NCBI RefSeq assembly: GCF_000003815.2 | Contig: NC_049980.1 | Coordinates: forward strand, 4,761,386 to 4,814,453 | DNA length: 53,068 nt | DNA from: Branchiostoma floridae | Lineage: Eukaryota; Chordata; Leptocardii; Amphioxiformes; Branchiostomatidae | Reading direction: 5' to 3' | Shown here: positions 13,213 to 24,108 of the stretch, piece by piece | How positions within the stretch are numbered: the stretch's first letter is position 1 | Layout: each line of letters opens with the position of its first letter | Program-made: the position numbers and the translations under genes | Notes under the pieces: model-generated | The model's input: only the letters and a program-made list of their open reading frames with translations | The model's database searches: none | What the model was told of the DNA's origin: nothing

Positions 13213-14906
13213 CTTCTCTTCTTCTTTCCTACTGCCTAGCCTCAATTTTTTGAGATTATTGGCAGACTACGCATGGTTTAATTACAATACAAGTAACCGG
13301 TACAAATAGACATGGGAAAAATGAAGGAAAATGCTGAGGGAAATAAAAACAAACTGATTTTCTGTGTGCAAAAGACAGGACAGGTGAATTAAGTGGGTTA
13401 ATAGGACACGTATTTACATATATACAAGACGTGTGGGGGGTGGCTCAATGCAGCAGGGTCCTCCCCAGCTCAGTTTTGAACTGGGAGAGAGACCCCGCCT
13501 CCACCACACCAGGCTCAAGTCCATTCCACTCTCTGATGGTACTAGGGAAGAACGAGAGCCTGTAGTAGTTGTTCCTGCACGCGATGGCCTGCAATGTTTG
13601 TGAGTGATTGGTGCGGCGGGATCGAGCCACCGGGACAAGCATGGTCGTGTGAGGTACGTACATGATGTTGTTGATGATTTTGTACAAGGTGACCTGGCGG
13701 GCAATCTTCCTTCTAAGTTCGAGGGACTGCCAGCCAAGATTGTGAAGCATGGAGGAAACTGAGCTTGTGCGTCTGTAATCGTTAAATACATATCGGGCAG
13801 CTCTTCGTTGTACCATCTCTAGGCTACTCACCTGGGCCTTGGTGTGAGGGTCCCAAACACTACAGCCGTACTCGAGACATGGTCTAACAAGAGCCATGTA
13901 GGCTCTCTCTTTGGCCGCAGTGCTGGATATCCGCAGGCAGCGTCGTAACATTCCCAATGTCCTGTTAGCTTTGGATGTAGTTTTTTCAACGTGTTTGCCC
14001 CAGGTCAAGTTGGAAGACATATGAAGGCCAAGATATTTGGTGGAACTTACCTTTTCAAGGGGTGTTGGTGGAGGGAGTAGGGGAATGTTATCGGGTTTCT
14101 GGAGGCTGGGGCCGACATTACTTCGCATTTGGACGGATTAAAGGCCATAAGCCACGTCTTCTCCCATGAACAAATGCTATTTATGTCGTGCTGGAGTTTT
14201 TCACAATCATTCTTTGTCTTCACACTCATCTGCAATATACAATCATCGGCAAATAGTCGAACTTTTGCATGTGCAGCATGTGATGGCAGGTCATTAATGT
14301 AAGCTAGAAACAATATTGGCCCCAAGACTGTTCCCTGAGGAACGCCAGAGGTTACAGGTACAGGGTCAGAGCGCTCACCGTCTAGTACTACTGTCTGTGA
14401 ACGGCCCTGAAGGAAGTTCTGAATCCAGGTTAAGGTTTTACCTGTAAAACCCATAAAACTGGAGTTTGTGTATTAACCGTAAGTGGGGGACCTTGTCAAA
14501 GGCTTTTGCAAAGTCCATTATTATGAGATCAGTCTGAATCCCATTTTCCCTGTTATGTGCCAGGTCATCCGTAAGTGACAAGAGTTGAGATTCACATGAC
14601 CTACTATGTCTAAACCCGTGTTGGAGATCATAGAGAATGTTGTTGGAGTCAAAGTGATTCATCATAGTACTAGCTATAACGTGCTCCATGATTTTAGAGC
14701 ATATACATGTCAACGAAATTGGTCGGTAATTTGCCGGGTATAGGCGGTTCCCTTTTTTGTAGACGGGACCTATGTTAGCCTCCTTCCAAGCCTCTGGCAC
14801 AGAGCCAGTGTCGAGGCTTTTCTGGAAGATGGCTTGGAGGATTGGGCTTAGTGTGGAGCTTAGTTCTTTCAGCACACAAGCATGGACATGGTCAGGGCCA
14901 CATGCA
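13213..14906 (-). mobile_element. 5'-truncated non-LTR retrotransposon (CR1/Jockey group)
   Basis: On the - strand this holds the 3' part of a LINE: finger-palm blocks of the reverse transcriptase, thumb region and a 3' UTR ending near a TTCTT-rich tract at 13213-13230. Coding similarity starts abruptly at about 14906 with GPDHVHACVLKEL, so the endonuclease and the start of the RT are missing, as expected from incomplete reverse transcription. The exact 3' end is uncertain. It lies between DUOX and the sulfatase array and is not likely to be active. Confidence 0.85.
13445..14905 (-). pseudogene. Reverse transcriptase remnant, broken by two frameshifts
   Basis: Three consecutive open segments in different frames together cover the RT. 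Segment 14438-14875 has ANYRPISLTCICSKIMEHVI and DFAKAFDKVPH. Segment 14047-14454 has SGVPQGTVLGPILFLAYIND and the catalytic FADD box. Segment 13445-14128 has STKYLGLHMSSNLTWGKHV, the LEYGCSVWDP block and the C-terminal REWNGLEP. The frame changes near 14445 and near 14090-14128. The motif order and the FADD box identify a non-LTR RT of the CR1/Jockey type. Since it is split and 5'-truncated, no functional protein is expected. Confidence 0.9.
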
Positions 14907-14930
14907 ATCTATTACACTATATAATAGATT
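14906..14930. repeat. Small palindrome at the LINE 5' junction
   Basis: AATCTATTA, 7 bases, then TAATAGATT, exactly where RT homology stops. It may be a fold-back or microhomology footprint of the truncated insertion. Confidence 0.6.
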
Positions 14931-15894
14931 GATTCGATGATCTTAGTAGGAAGAGTAACTTTTGTGGGTTTAATAACAATGGAAAGCTTGGTGTGATTTT
15001 GGATACCCTTCGACGAGTATGTTTCTTTCAGCATGGGGTCGGTGATATTCACAAATAGAATGTGCTTTAATTTCAACTGCATGCGTTTTGCACTGCTTAC
15101 GGATTCTTTCATGTTTTATAGACACATTTGGCTCTGTTTCTCAGCCATACACTAAGAAAAAAGACAAATTGACAAATCATGGCACATTATACTTGGTTCA
15201 TTACCTTAAGTATCCAATGACTCAACAGGTGCCAAATGATCGGTGTAATTACTCTGCCACATGCCGACATGAAAGTACCAACACCCAAAGTTTGCCAAAA
15301 GTGAAGGAAATGGCCTGAATCCAGCAAGGCTTGTGATCACAAATGTAGTGGACAAGTTGAAGCGTGGAAGGTTTTTGTGGATCGTTTGTGAAGAAGACAA
15401 GCCGGATAAAAAGAAGCTTCCATGCGTAATGTCAAAAAACTTTTTGTCGTCCACTTATGAATGGTACAAGATGAAATATGATAGTACAAGTAAACGTATG
15501 GTGGGGAATTTGATATTGCTTTTATCAGCACTAGATGCCAGAAGATAATTGATTTATGAAATGCCATATCGCATCATGGTGATTCAAGGACGATTGATTG
15601 ATTGAACGAATAAATGCGATATTAGGCCATGTTGATTGGGTAAAATGGATGGTACACTCAGGGAACCCAAAAACTGATGCAAAGAAAAGACTGAATTGAA
15701 TTGAAATATCTGCATTATGAAAGTGGTCATAAAGGTGAAATGATAAACACACACAGTATGGTATATCGAAAAATAGGGTCTTTATATGTGATATTTCACC
15801 CATATCTTCTTCTTTGAAGATGGCGGTAACTATAGTTAGGCGGCCTCATACCCCCATGGAAAAGATTTAGGATGTCAAATTGGCGACTATAGAT
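14931..15894. other. Intergenic stretch, no gene seen
   Basis: Only short frames without recognisable motifs. At 15825-15860 a CATGGGGGTATGAGGCCGCC-type block (read on the - strand) recurs in altered form at 27612-27645, so part of this stretch is a dispersed repeat. Confidence 0.5.
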
Positions 15895-16035
15895 TGTAAT
15901 GTTTGATTCGATCACACCGGAAAGGACCCCTAATCTTTTCGATAAGTGCGGCGGGATCTTTAACATGCTCGAAGTGTGGCTCTCCTCAAACACGGAACCT
16001 CCCTATCTAACGCCCTATCCAAGGGACGTCCTTAG
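15895..16035 (+). repeat. SINE-tail-like dispersed repeat
   Basis: Carries GGAAAGGACCCCTAATCTTT, GTGGCTCTCCTCAAACACGG and CGCCCTATCCAAGGGACGTC, matching the order of blocks at 9590-9735 and, less well, 48070-48150. The inverted-repeat element that starts at 16038 abuts its end. Confidence 0.6.
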
Positions 16036-16037
16036 CC

Positions 16038-16438
16038 TAAAGGTGGGGTCACACATGTGTATATATCAAGTTTATTGCAAATTCTTGCCCGTGGGCTAAT
16101 TGCAGTTAACATAAAAAGATTCAAACAAATGTACACGATACAAAAACACAAGTGTCTACTCTATATATTCAAGTCCGTTTGAGGTGCGTATGAAGCTCTT
16201 AGTCTCTACCAGGCTCCACAGGTTGCGGGGAAAACAATACAAATTGGACAAATATAGATACATGTCAGATGAGTTAGCTGACCGAGAAGTATGGTTAGCC
16301 ACCCAGCTAACTCGTCTGACATGTTACCTGTTTACTTTTGTCCAATTTCCAACGACCTGTGGGGCCTGGTGGAGGCAAATACTCCCATGCGCGCCTCACA
16401 CGGACTTAAATATATACGCAGGTGTGACCTCACCTTAA
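16038..16438. mobile_element. Long-inverted-repeat element (MITE-like) with a nested insertion
   Basis: The left arm starts TAAAGGTGGGGTCACACA. The right arm, read on the - strand, starts TTAAGGTGAGGTCACACC. The arms continue to match inward (AAGTCCGT.TGAGG, CAGGC.CCACAGGT, AATTGGACAAA, ACATGTCAGA.GAGTTAGCTG) and meet near 16295. The left arm is interrupted at about 16071-16161. No coding capacity; a non-autonomous fold-back or MITE element is inferred. Confidence 0.75.
16071..16161 (-). mobile_element. LINE 3'-tail fragment nested in the inverted-repeat element
   Basis: Read on the - strand it contains AATTAGCCCACGGGCAAGAA and TTGCAATAAACTTGA, a typical retroelement 3' end. It is bordered by ATATATCAAG (16061-16070) and ATATATTCAAG (about 16163-16173), a near-identical pair that looks like a target-site duplication. 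The uninterrupted right arm of the host element shows the empty site. Confidence 0.6.
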
Positions 16439-16892
16439 GTAAGGTACTCATCTGCACCTTTGTGAAGTTGGGAAAGTTATGTAAAGGGCTTTAACCAATG
16501 ACTCAGAGTGCAACCAATGTAAGCATGATGTCTTATAATGCGCGCCCCCCTCCCACCTTTGTCAAGGATTGGCTTGACCTGACCTTTGAACCGTTCTGCC
16601 TACTGAACTCACAGATGGCCTTCCTGTTAATCTACACACATAATTAGAACAGTGTATCTAAATAAAGCTAGGTACAGATCAGGACCTGTTCCTGTACTTT
16701 AACAAGTTTGATCAACTACCAGTTTGATCAAATTCGTCATGTAGCGTCTTGTCTTTTATTTTACGATAAATTGTCGTCATTTATTGATATGAATATTTAG
16801 AATTTTGAACCTCAACTCATTTTCTTAAATTTTTCACTGAAAGATTTTCATCATTGGATTGGGATTTACTTACCTGTAATTTTACATAGTGG

Positions 16893-17071
16893 CGTCCACT
16901 GGTCCTTTAGATTGTTTAGGTACATGTAATGGTACAGATGTGTTCAGCTCTTGACTTGTACTTTGAACTTAGACGAAACTCATCACGTTTCAATGACCGA
17001 ACGGTCAAATAAACCCTACGTATGATTGCACTCAGTTATTAAAGTTCAGAGCAATCACGCCAGTGATCGAA
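16893..17071 (+). promoter_or_regulatory. Upstream block of sulfatase gene A, duplicated upstream of fragment B
   Basis: CCACTGGTCCTTTAGATTGT and CACGTTTCAATGACCGAACG recur at 26856 and 27119. The copy upstream of B has about 170 extra bases in the middle. The last 90 bases before the ATG are nearly identical in A and B. The block presumably holds the promoter and 5' UTR; no clear TATA box is seen. Gene C lacks this block. Confidence 0.5.
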
Positions 17072-20000
17072 ATGGCACGTCTTGTTTGGCTCGCTTTCCT
17101 GTCTGCGACCCTAACGTTATCCCACGGAAACGATCGGCCCAACTTCGTCTTCTTCGTGGCCGACGACTTGGGAATCGGCGATGTCGGCTGCTTCGGAAAC
17201 GACACGATCCGGTAAGTACGTAATGGTAAAGGTAGTATCCTATTTGTCGACCCTCCTTTATTAAAGGGGAATTCCACTCCACACGGGAGTGTTATTTTCC
17301 GATAGATATTCATTTTAGGAAGTGATAACTGCATATGACTTCACATTATACGATAAAGTACCCAGTTGCTCCACATGCCTCAAAAGCATCCAGTCTTCTA
17401 CTAAACTCCCCAACTACCCTCTAATTGAATTAATCCTATGGCTGAATACAATGCAGAACTTTTAGGTAAGGTTACCAAACTAATTTCAGGTTCGCTAAGA
17501 AATTTCGTCTTGTTCTTGTATTCTTTGCTATCTTATGAGCAAGTTGCCTTCTCGGTGTGCTCAGCGTACCTCATTTATTTCGAAAATATGTACGATAAAC
17601 AAAGTGTCTATGCGTATAGGGAATGCATGGGTAGGGTCTGCATGGGTTTAGTGAGTGTCATGATTGTTTTATAAAACACACATTACGTAATTCATCCCAA
17701 GGTGATTCGGCTGATTATGTATTCATTGACACATTATTTATTGGAACACAAGACTCCCTTCTGGAGTGGAATGCCCCTTTAAGTGGTGCGGAAATCGTCG
17801 TCTGGAGCCTAAAGTCAGCTTCAGGCTCCACACGTGGACGTGGCCGGAGGGCTATTAACAACAAACCTATGGATTCTAGTCATTGGCAATTTTTTTCAAT
17901 TATATAGAGTAAATTTGCTCAACATAGAATGAAAAATCTGCTGACATTTCATGTAGCTTCATTATAAGGCGACCATGTAAAACACGAATTATAACCTAGA
18001 AGTCTATGGGAAGAAGAAACTCATCAATGAGACCTTATAGAAAGCGGAGCCCATCCCTCTCCTTCCACCACCATTTACCTCCCCAACTGAAGTCACGTAC
18101 TCCTTTGAACACCTGGGTGGAATTGGGAGTTGTTGAAACTACATATACCGAGTAGTTTGCAAAGGAAAATGACCCCTCGCGTTTTAAACAACTTTCTCAC
18201 GTCCTCCGGGGTTAAGTTAATGACCGAGCGGGCAAAAAAATGACCGATAGGGCAGATGATAACCCCTGGTTGCAAGAAGAGGCCTTTTGTAATGAATAAA
18301 GCGCCACCAACGGACCAGTTAAACTGGTCGGTTAGTAAACCTTTAGTACAGCGGTTAGTGCTTTTGCTTCAATGAATGAATGAAATTTGGAAAACAGTTA
18401 ATAAAGAAACTGTATGCGAATATATGAGTTGAATATAATAGCAGTATATGGAAATTATCTTTCTGTGTACCAATAAGAGAGATGTGTGTCTTCATGAGCT
18501 GGATGGCCCGGCTCCAATCCCAGGGGACTGAGCATGTACATTACTACTCGAGCTCTGTACGTCAAAAACGCAGTGAAATCATACGAGTTTATTCGCCCTA
18601 TCGGGCATTGAGCTATCGGTCGATGACCTCTGGCCAGGCCTCCGGTGCAACCAACTGACTTGTCTGACTGGTTCGAATCCTGGGTTCTGCTTGGCTGTTG
18701 TGTTCCAAGCGCAAACGACTTTAGAAAATAATGCCAAGATATGTAACTACATAAAAGTTTGTTAGAACAAAAGATAAGGCCTCGCGAGCTTATGCCCAAT
18801 AATCACTGCACAGGGAATATGTGTTGTCTTTTATGCCTACTTGTGTAATCTTATTAAATGCTGTTGCCAACTAAGTACTAGTCAGTGGTTTGCTGAAGAA
18901 AAACTACCGCCTCCTCAATTTAACAAATACGGGGCAGGCTTCCTCGCAAGAGCAAGAATTTCTGAACAATGAATGTATTCTTATAAGATTACTGTAATAT
19001 GATACTTCTGTCAACTTAGTACTAGTCAGTAGTTTGCTGAAGGATAATATGACCATCTCCTTAATTTGATTAATTTGAAACATAAAATATGGGTCAGGGT
19101 TTAAAGCAAGGGTGAGAATTTCTACACAAGAGACGTGTTTTTATGTTACAGGTGTATGCTAATGTAGTCAGTCGTTTGTTAATGATAATAAATGACAAGC
19201 ACCTGTTCCAGGGTAAATGGCAGAAACAATTGCCCTAATAAAAAGAAGCTTTCCTTGCACAAGAAAACGTAGCACATAGCTCAAGACTTTCGTATAGTCA
19301 AATAAACAATGTTTGGTCACATACGTATATTCGCGAATCCCCAATACATGTACATTTGGTAATATGAAGTTGGTCCAATCGTGTTTTCAGTAATCTTCCA
19401 TAATAGAATGTTATTTCTCACTTTTTATCTTACCTCCACAGAAGGGAACATATTGTTTTTGCTTTGTTTCTTCTTCTTTTCCGCACAAATAAGGTCAACG
19501 ACCTGGACCAGACGGTTGTCACCATGGTAACCGGTAAAGTAGCAGGCACCATGTGGTGTTCGGTTACATACATGTAATGTAGCAAATGTCAGATCTAGAG
19601 GGGCTCGGGTCACTACATTTAGAAATGTGTTCAAATAAGAATGAACAAAACAGTTGCCAGTGTTAGACAACAACATGTGAAGGTAACATTCTGTATTTGC
19701 TTGCAAATATTACCTTTCTAGTCTTGTTGGATGTTTTTTTTTTTTCAGCACTCCAAATATCGACAGTATAGCTGCTAAGGGCGCAAAGTTGACTCAGGAT
19801 TTGGCTGCTTCTCCTGTCTGTACCCCCAGTAGAGCAGCATTCCTGACTGGACGATATCCCGTTAGATATGGTAAGCTTTCCTCGTGTTCATATCTAGTTT
19901 GAGTTCATCCATGCATATACAAAAAGGCTGTGTTTTCAGTTGGAGTATTTCTGGAATGGTTTATTTTACAATTTTAATGGGGGCGTGCTGGAAGGGCCCA

Positions 20001-22726
20001 TTCGTGCAGAGGGGGTATTTTTTAACTTTGGTGATTATGTCAAAGTCCTATTTTAGCGGAAGTAATTTTGACTGCTCCACTTTAATATGGGGGTATCACA
20101 GGAAGAGTCCATTCTTGTACAGAGGGGAGATTTTTTTTCAAATTCAGTTTTGGATGGTGATGATTCAAAATTCTATTTTTATCGGGTGTTTAAGGACTGA
20201 TATCTGTTACATTTTTACATGGGGTGCGCTGAAAGAGTCTATTCTTGCACAGGGGGGTTATAAAGTCCATTTTTGCTCTCAAGTGTGATTAGTAGTTAGA
20301 AGTCATTTTAAGCAGAAGGGTTCAATTTTCGCACATGGGTGCGAATTTGGAACAGTCTATTGTTGCATGGGAAGGGAGATGAATGAAATATGCTGTATTT
20401 GCTCTCATGATCAAGCAAATATCAGCCTTTCTAGTGTTCATGACTATTTTTGTACAATTTGCTTGTTTTGTTTTATTATTGTTTATTGATATCTCCAGAC
20501 GCCAGGGTGGCCGATTCAGTTTTTTTTATCTAAGCTGTTTGGAGAGTACAAGGCAAGCTTTGGCAGGCAACACAAACTGGAAAATGTAGAATGTTCTGTA
20601 AAAAGGGGGATGCTGCCATGTTTTTCTATTCGATCAAATCTTGTCTTGTTTAACGTATTCACTGAATTAGCTAGATTGTTGGAATACCAGATATTCAACT
20701 AAAAGTGTAATGTAATCTTTAAAAAAATCTTACAGGAATGGATGGAATGACCCAACCGGTGGCTATTATACAGTTGTCCATTCCAGCCGGGTTGTCGAGG
20801 TCGGAGGTCACTTTTCCGAAACTGGCAAAGGATCATGGGTACCGAACGGCATTGCTAGGTGAGTTTATATACATTAAGGGGGTTCTATTCTGTATCGAAG
20901 GAGTCTCATTGGATACACGGTCATCGAATGGATCAATCCATATTGCAAAGACACCGAGAATTCTGAAGATACTGATCTTTAAAACGCCAAGTAATAATGG
21001 TTGATTTTTCTGGATACTACATCCGCGCCAATTCTCCAAGTATCAAGCGTGTTTATATTTTTCGCAGTACTTCCTCTCTTTCCCATGTGGCAAGTATACC
21101 CCTGGCCAGTTACCATTTTTTATTTGTACACTATTCATGTTTACCTATAACCGTAGATCATATCCCGATCGGCCATGTTTCACGGAAAACTGCTGTGCAT
21201 AAATAGTAACTGTACTTTCCTTCAACACTTTTGGAAATAATGCTACCATGATGTGCCTGTATTGTAGTCGAAACGCTAGGTCATCTAAAACGACCCGACC
21301 ATCATTTGGGATGACTGACGGACACATTTCACAACCTTAAGGCGGTATCTCACTGCACTTAAGGCACCGGTGCGGCACTGGATTCATTTACTGCGGCACT
21401 GATGTGTTATTTTCTATAATTTAGATATTGCATAATACGTAACAGTAGAATACAACAAAATGCAAAAAAAACATAAGAAAATTCGTTTTTTATCTCTGAA
21501 TTTTTTTGAGTAATCTGTCGAACCCCGCATTGCCGCACCAGTGCCCAAAGTGCAGTGAGATACCACGTTTACTTTTTTCTCTAACCCTTCGGAATCAATG
21601 AATTAATGCTTTTTTCTCGACAGGAAAATGGCATCTTGGTCTCAACTGCGCAAGGGTAGGAGACCACTGCCACCACCCCAAAGAGTTTGGTTTCGACTAC
21701 TTTTACGGACTACCCCTTAGCAACGCCCCTGACTGTGACCCGGATGTGATAGAATCGAGGGGACAGCGACTTGCTCGGCGACTATGTAGTAGACTACGCT
21801 TGTGGGAAATATCGACATCAATTTTTGTTGTCATCTTGGCGCTCAAATACTTCAGGTACATTCAATGGAAAACGGTATTTCTGTTCTCCGCATTTGGTTG
21901 GTCACTTGTGACCGTTCCACATGTAGTCTTCACCAATGGGAGACGCTTCAACTGCGTGATGATGAGAGATGATGATGTCATAGAGATGCCATTCAACATC
22001 CCAACCATCACACCCAGAATGACGCTTGAAGCCGTCAAATTTCTCGAAGAAAGCAAGATCAAAAACCAATCTTTCTTGTTGGAAGTCTCTTACTGGAACG
22101 TGCATACTGCGCTTCTTCCTTATATGGAATTCCGCGGGAAAAGTCGACACGGTCTCTATGGCGACAGCGTGGAGGAGATGGACTGGAGCGTCGGCGTTGT
22201 CATGGCAACCTTAGAACGGCTCGGTATGACGGACGACACGTTTGTGTACTTCACGTCTGACAATGGCGGCCATATTGAAAGTGGGGACAAAGGAGGGTCG
22301 AACGGCATATACAAGGGTAAAGAGCAATAAATGATTAGTTTTACCCTAAAAGGTATCGCTCCAACATTTCTTGACACTTCTTTGAACTAAACTTTGAATT
22401 GTGCAAATTGCACAACAGTGAAACACAAGAAGGGCGGAGAAACAGTCCCTGAATTCAAACCTGGGACCGCCAGCTTGATGACGGAACACCATAACCGTTA
22501 AGCCATAAGGTTCCAGAGCAGTTGGACAGGTCAGTTGGTGGAGCTTTAACCCCAACTGTTACAATAGCATCAACATGTTAACGATTCAAGCTCATTGTTT
22601 ATGCAAAACTCATTGTTTAAGCATAATGATTGTTCCTTTAACCTTACAGGGGGCAAGGGCCAGGCAGCTTCTGAAGGGGGGATCCGTATGCCTACAATTG
22701 TGCAGTGGCCGAGGTATTTCAAAACT

Positions 22727-22769
<43 letters not shown>

Positions 22770-24108
22770 ACACAATCCGAGGACATACCCTTCATAAGAT
22801 AATAACATCTTAAGACATCTTAATTGATTCAAATGTATCAATCGTATCGTTTGTTTTTACATCGGTTTACATTTGTATTTGCAGAAATTAGTTAGCGAAT
22901 GAATGCAACGTTAATGTACCTGCGATTTTACTTCTGATTTTCGTAGACACAGTTGTGATCTTCAGTTTATTTTTATAGTCTATTCTACTTGATTTTTACA
23001 GGCAGATCAAGCCGGGTACTATAGTGTCGGAGGCCACGAGTCAGATGGACATTTTCCCCACCGTAGCAGACATCATCGGTGCCCCACTTCCCCAGGACAG
23101 GGTGATTGACGGGCGCAACATCCTGCCGTTGCTAGGCGGGGCCGCAGTGACGTCACCGCATGACTTCCTGTTTCACTACTGTGGGGAATATGTACACGCT
23201 GTTAGGTACAGGCCCAGGGAAGGTGAGCTTGTTGCCCTCATATAATATTCATGGAGGATATATTTGTTTCCCCGATAAATATAGAATACAACACGGTGTA
23301 TTCCGTATCGCCCGAGGTATCAGCCCGACCGCGAGTCGGATCGCCCGACGGCCGAAGAATATATTTATGTCATACCCACCTGAAAAACCTCATGTTTTGA
23401 TGCGAAAAAAATAGCAGCAATATGCAAATAAACGTTAAAAAAACATTATTAGAACCAAAATCAGCGATTTTTGGCAAAACTTCCTGTCAACAAACGATTG
23501 CCATGGCATCAAGAAAAATAGGAAAATTTTTCAAAATTTTTGCCAACAATATTTTAGGAAAACTCACCAAATTTGGTGGCTTTAGCATAAGTCGTTCTGG
23601 CGTTATGAGACATCAAAGTTGGCGCAGGCCTCAAAAGCGTGTGTGATTGTGTGTGTGTGTGGAGGGGGGGGGGGGGGGTATCCGGAGTAGCACACGTTTT
23701 TAGTACTGGTTCGTTTTGTATCTTATTTCTAATGCAGGAAATGTGACGTGGAAAGCCCACTTTGTTTCCTACAACTGGGACCCCGGTACTACAGGCTGCT
23801 ACACTACATACGTCTGCCATTGCGCTGGTCCGGGGGTCACGTACAACGATCCCCCATTGTTGTATGACGTCACTAACGACCCCGCTGAAGATCGCCCAAT
23901 CAACGTCGCCTCTGACCCCCGATACGCTGCAGTCATCGACGTCATCAAAAAGGCTGTGGAAGAGCAGCAGAAGTCTCTGACTAAAGTTGAAAAACAGTTC
24001 GGGTTATCGAATGTCATCCCTCGCCCATGGCTACAGGAATGTTGTAACTTCCCTTTCTGCGATTGTCAGGAGAATGTCGATTTGTCTTCTCTTCAAATTG
24101 GTGGCTAA
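17072..24108 (+). CDS. Sulfatase A, steryl-sulfatase/arylsulfatase-like, complete (577 aa)
   Basis: Exons 17072-17211, 19749-19870, 20736-20858, 21624-22316, 22650-22713, 23002-23222, 23738-24108; all GT-AG with consistent phases. Residues 1-19 look like a signal peptide. Metal ligands lie in VADDLG (31-32). [12 protein letters not shown] at 71-82 is the sulfatase signature whose Cys is converted to formylglycine. GKWHLG gives Lys130 and His132, VHTALL gives His289, DNGG gives Asp341 and Asn342, and YKGGKG gives Lys362. A hydrophobic part at about 191-231 matches the two membrane helices found in the middle of steryl sulfatase. Length is close to human STS (583 aa). The family hydrolyses steroid or aryl sulfate esters at ER or other endomembranes; substrate cannot be told from sequence. 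It is the first member of a tandem array. Confidence 0.93.
17265..17778. mobile_element. TTAA-flanked inverted-repeat element (514 bp) in intron 1 of sulfatase A
   Basis: TTAA at 17261-17264 and at 17779-17782 flank arms starting AGGGGAATTCCACTCC and (opposite strand) AGGGGCATTCCACTCC; similarity runs about 30 bases. TTAA target duplication is characteristic of piggyBac-type transposition. A 78-codon frame inside (17438-17674) has no known motif. Gene C has no counterpart at this place, so insertion after the A/C duplication is inferred. Confidence 0.75.
18000..18130 (-). repeat. SINE body fragment, reverse orientation
   Basis: On the - strand: CACCCAGGTGTTCAAAGGAG, ACGTGACTTCAGTTGGGGAG, then GGAAGGAGAGGGATGGGCTC. 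The first blocks match the SINE bodies at 29075-29260 and 45725-45905. Confidence 0.55.
18600..18740 (+). repeat. Possible tRNA-derived SINE head
   Basis: Has a B-box-like ACTGGTTCGAATCCTGGGT at about 18668-18686, some 60 bases after GGGCATTGAGCTATCGG. No proper tRNA fold is evident. Intron 1 of sulfatase A is otherwise unremarkable between 17783 and 19435. Confidence 0.35.
19435..19728 (+). repeat. Dispersed repeat in intron 1 of sulfatase A, partner of 11780-12065
   Basis: Inverted match to the DUOX 3' region. It ends only about 20 bases before the polypyrimidine tract of exon 2, so it sits within the acceptor's neighbourhood. Confidence 0.75.
19960..20380 (+). repeat. Degenerate tandem repeat (unit about 110-130 bp) in intron 2 of sulfatase A
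   Basis: Four similar blocks start near 19979, 20090, 20221 and 20336, each with a GGGGG..G.G-T, GGAA.AGTC-ATTCTTG-ACA-GGGG pattern followed by T-rich sequence. A 134-codon frame runs through it (19884-20288) but has no motif and follows the repeat. Confidence 0.6.
21344..21564. mobile_element. 221-bp MITE with 34-bp inverted termini in intron 3 of sulfatase A
   Basis: Left terminus begins GGTATCTCACTGCACTT and the right, on the other strand, is the same for 17 bases; 31 of 34 bases match in all, including GGTGCGGCA. No clear target duplication seen. Intron 3 of gene C lacks it, so it entered after duplication or was lost from C. Confidence 0.8.
22395..22525 (-). repeat. tRNA-derived SINE head in intron 4 of sulfatase A
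   Basis: On the - strand it shows an A-box-like TGGCTTAACGGTTATGG and a B-box-like CAGGTTTGAATTCAG about 40 bases apart. A diverged copy is at the same place in gene C (34280-34375), so the insertion predates the gene duplication. Confidence 0.6.
22731..22772 (+). repeat. (AC)n microsatellite in intron 5 of sulfatase A
   Basis: About 20 AC units starting some 18 bases after the donor of exon 5. The orthologous tract in gene C is about 320 bases. Confidence 0.95.
23664..23678 (+). repeat. G15 tract upstream of the last exon of sulfatase A
   Basis: Fifteen G after a TG-rich run, about 60 bases before the acceptor at 23737. A similar G-run is at the matching place in gene C (35927-35939). Confidence 0.85.

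Noticed and set aside
13414-13791. 125-codon - frame overlapping the LINE
   Set aside because: Out-of-frame shadow of the reverse transcriptase C-terminal segment.
18668-18686. Perfect GGTTCGAATCC box as evidence of a tRNA gene
   Set aside because: No matching acceptor, D or anticodon stems could be drawn around it; treated as a SINE remnant.
19884-20288. 134-codon + frame in intron 2 of sulfatase A
   Set aside because: It coincides with a degenerate tandem repeat and is not kept in gene C.
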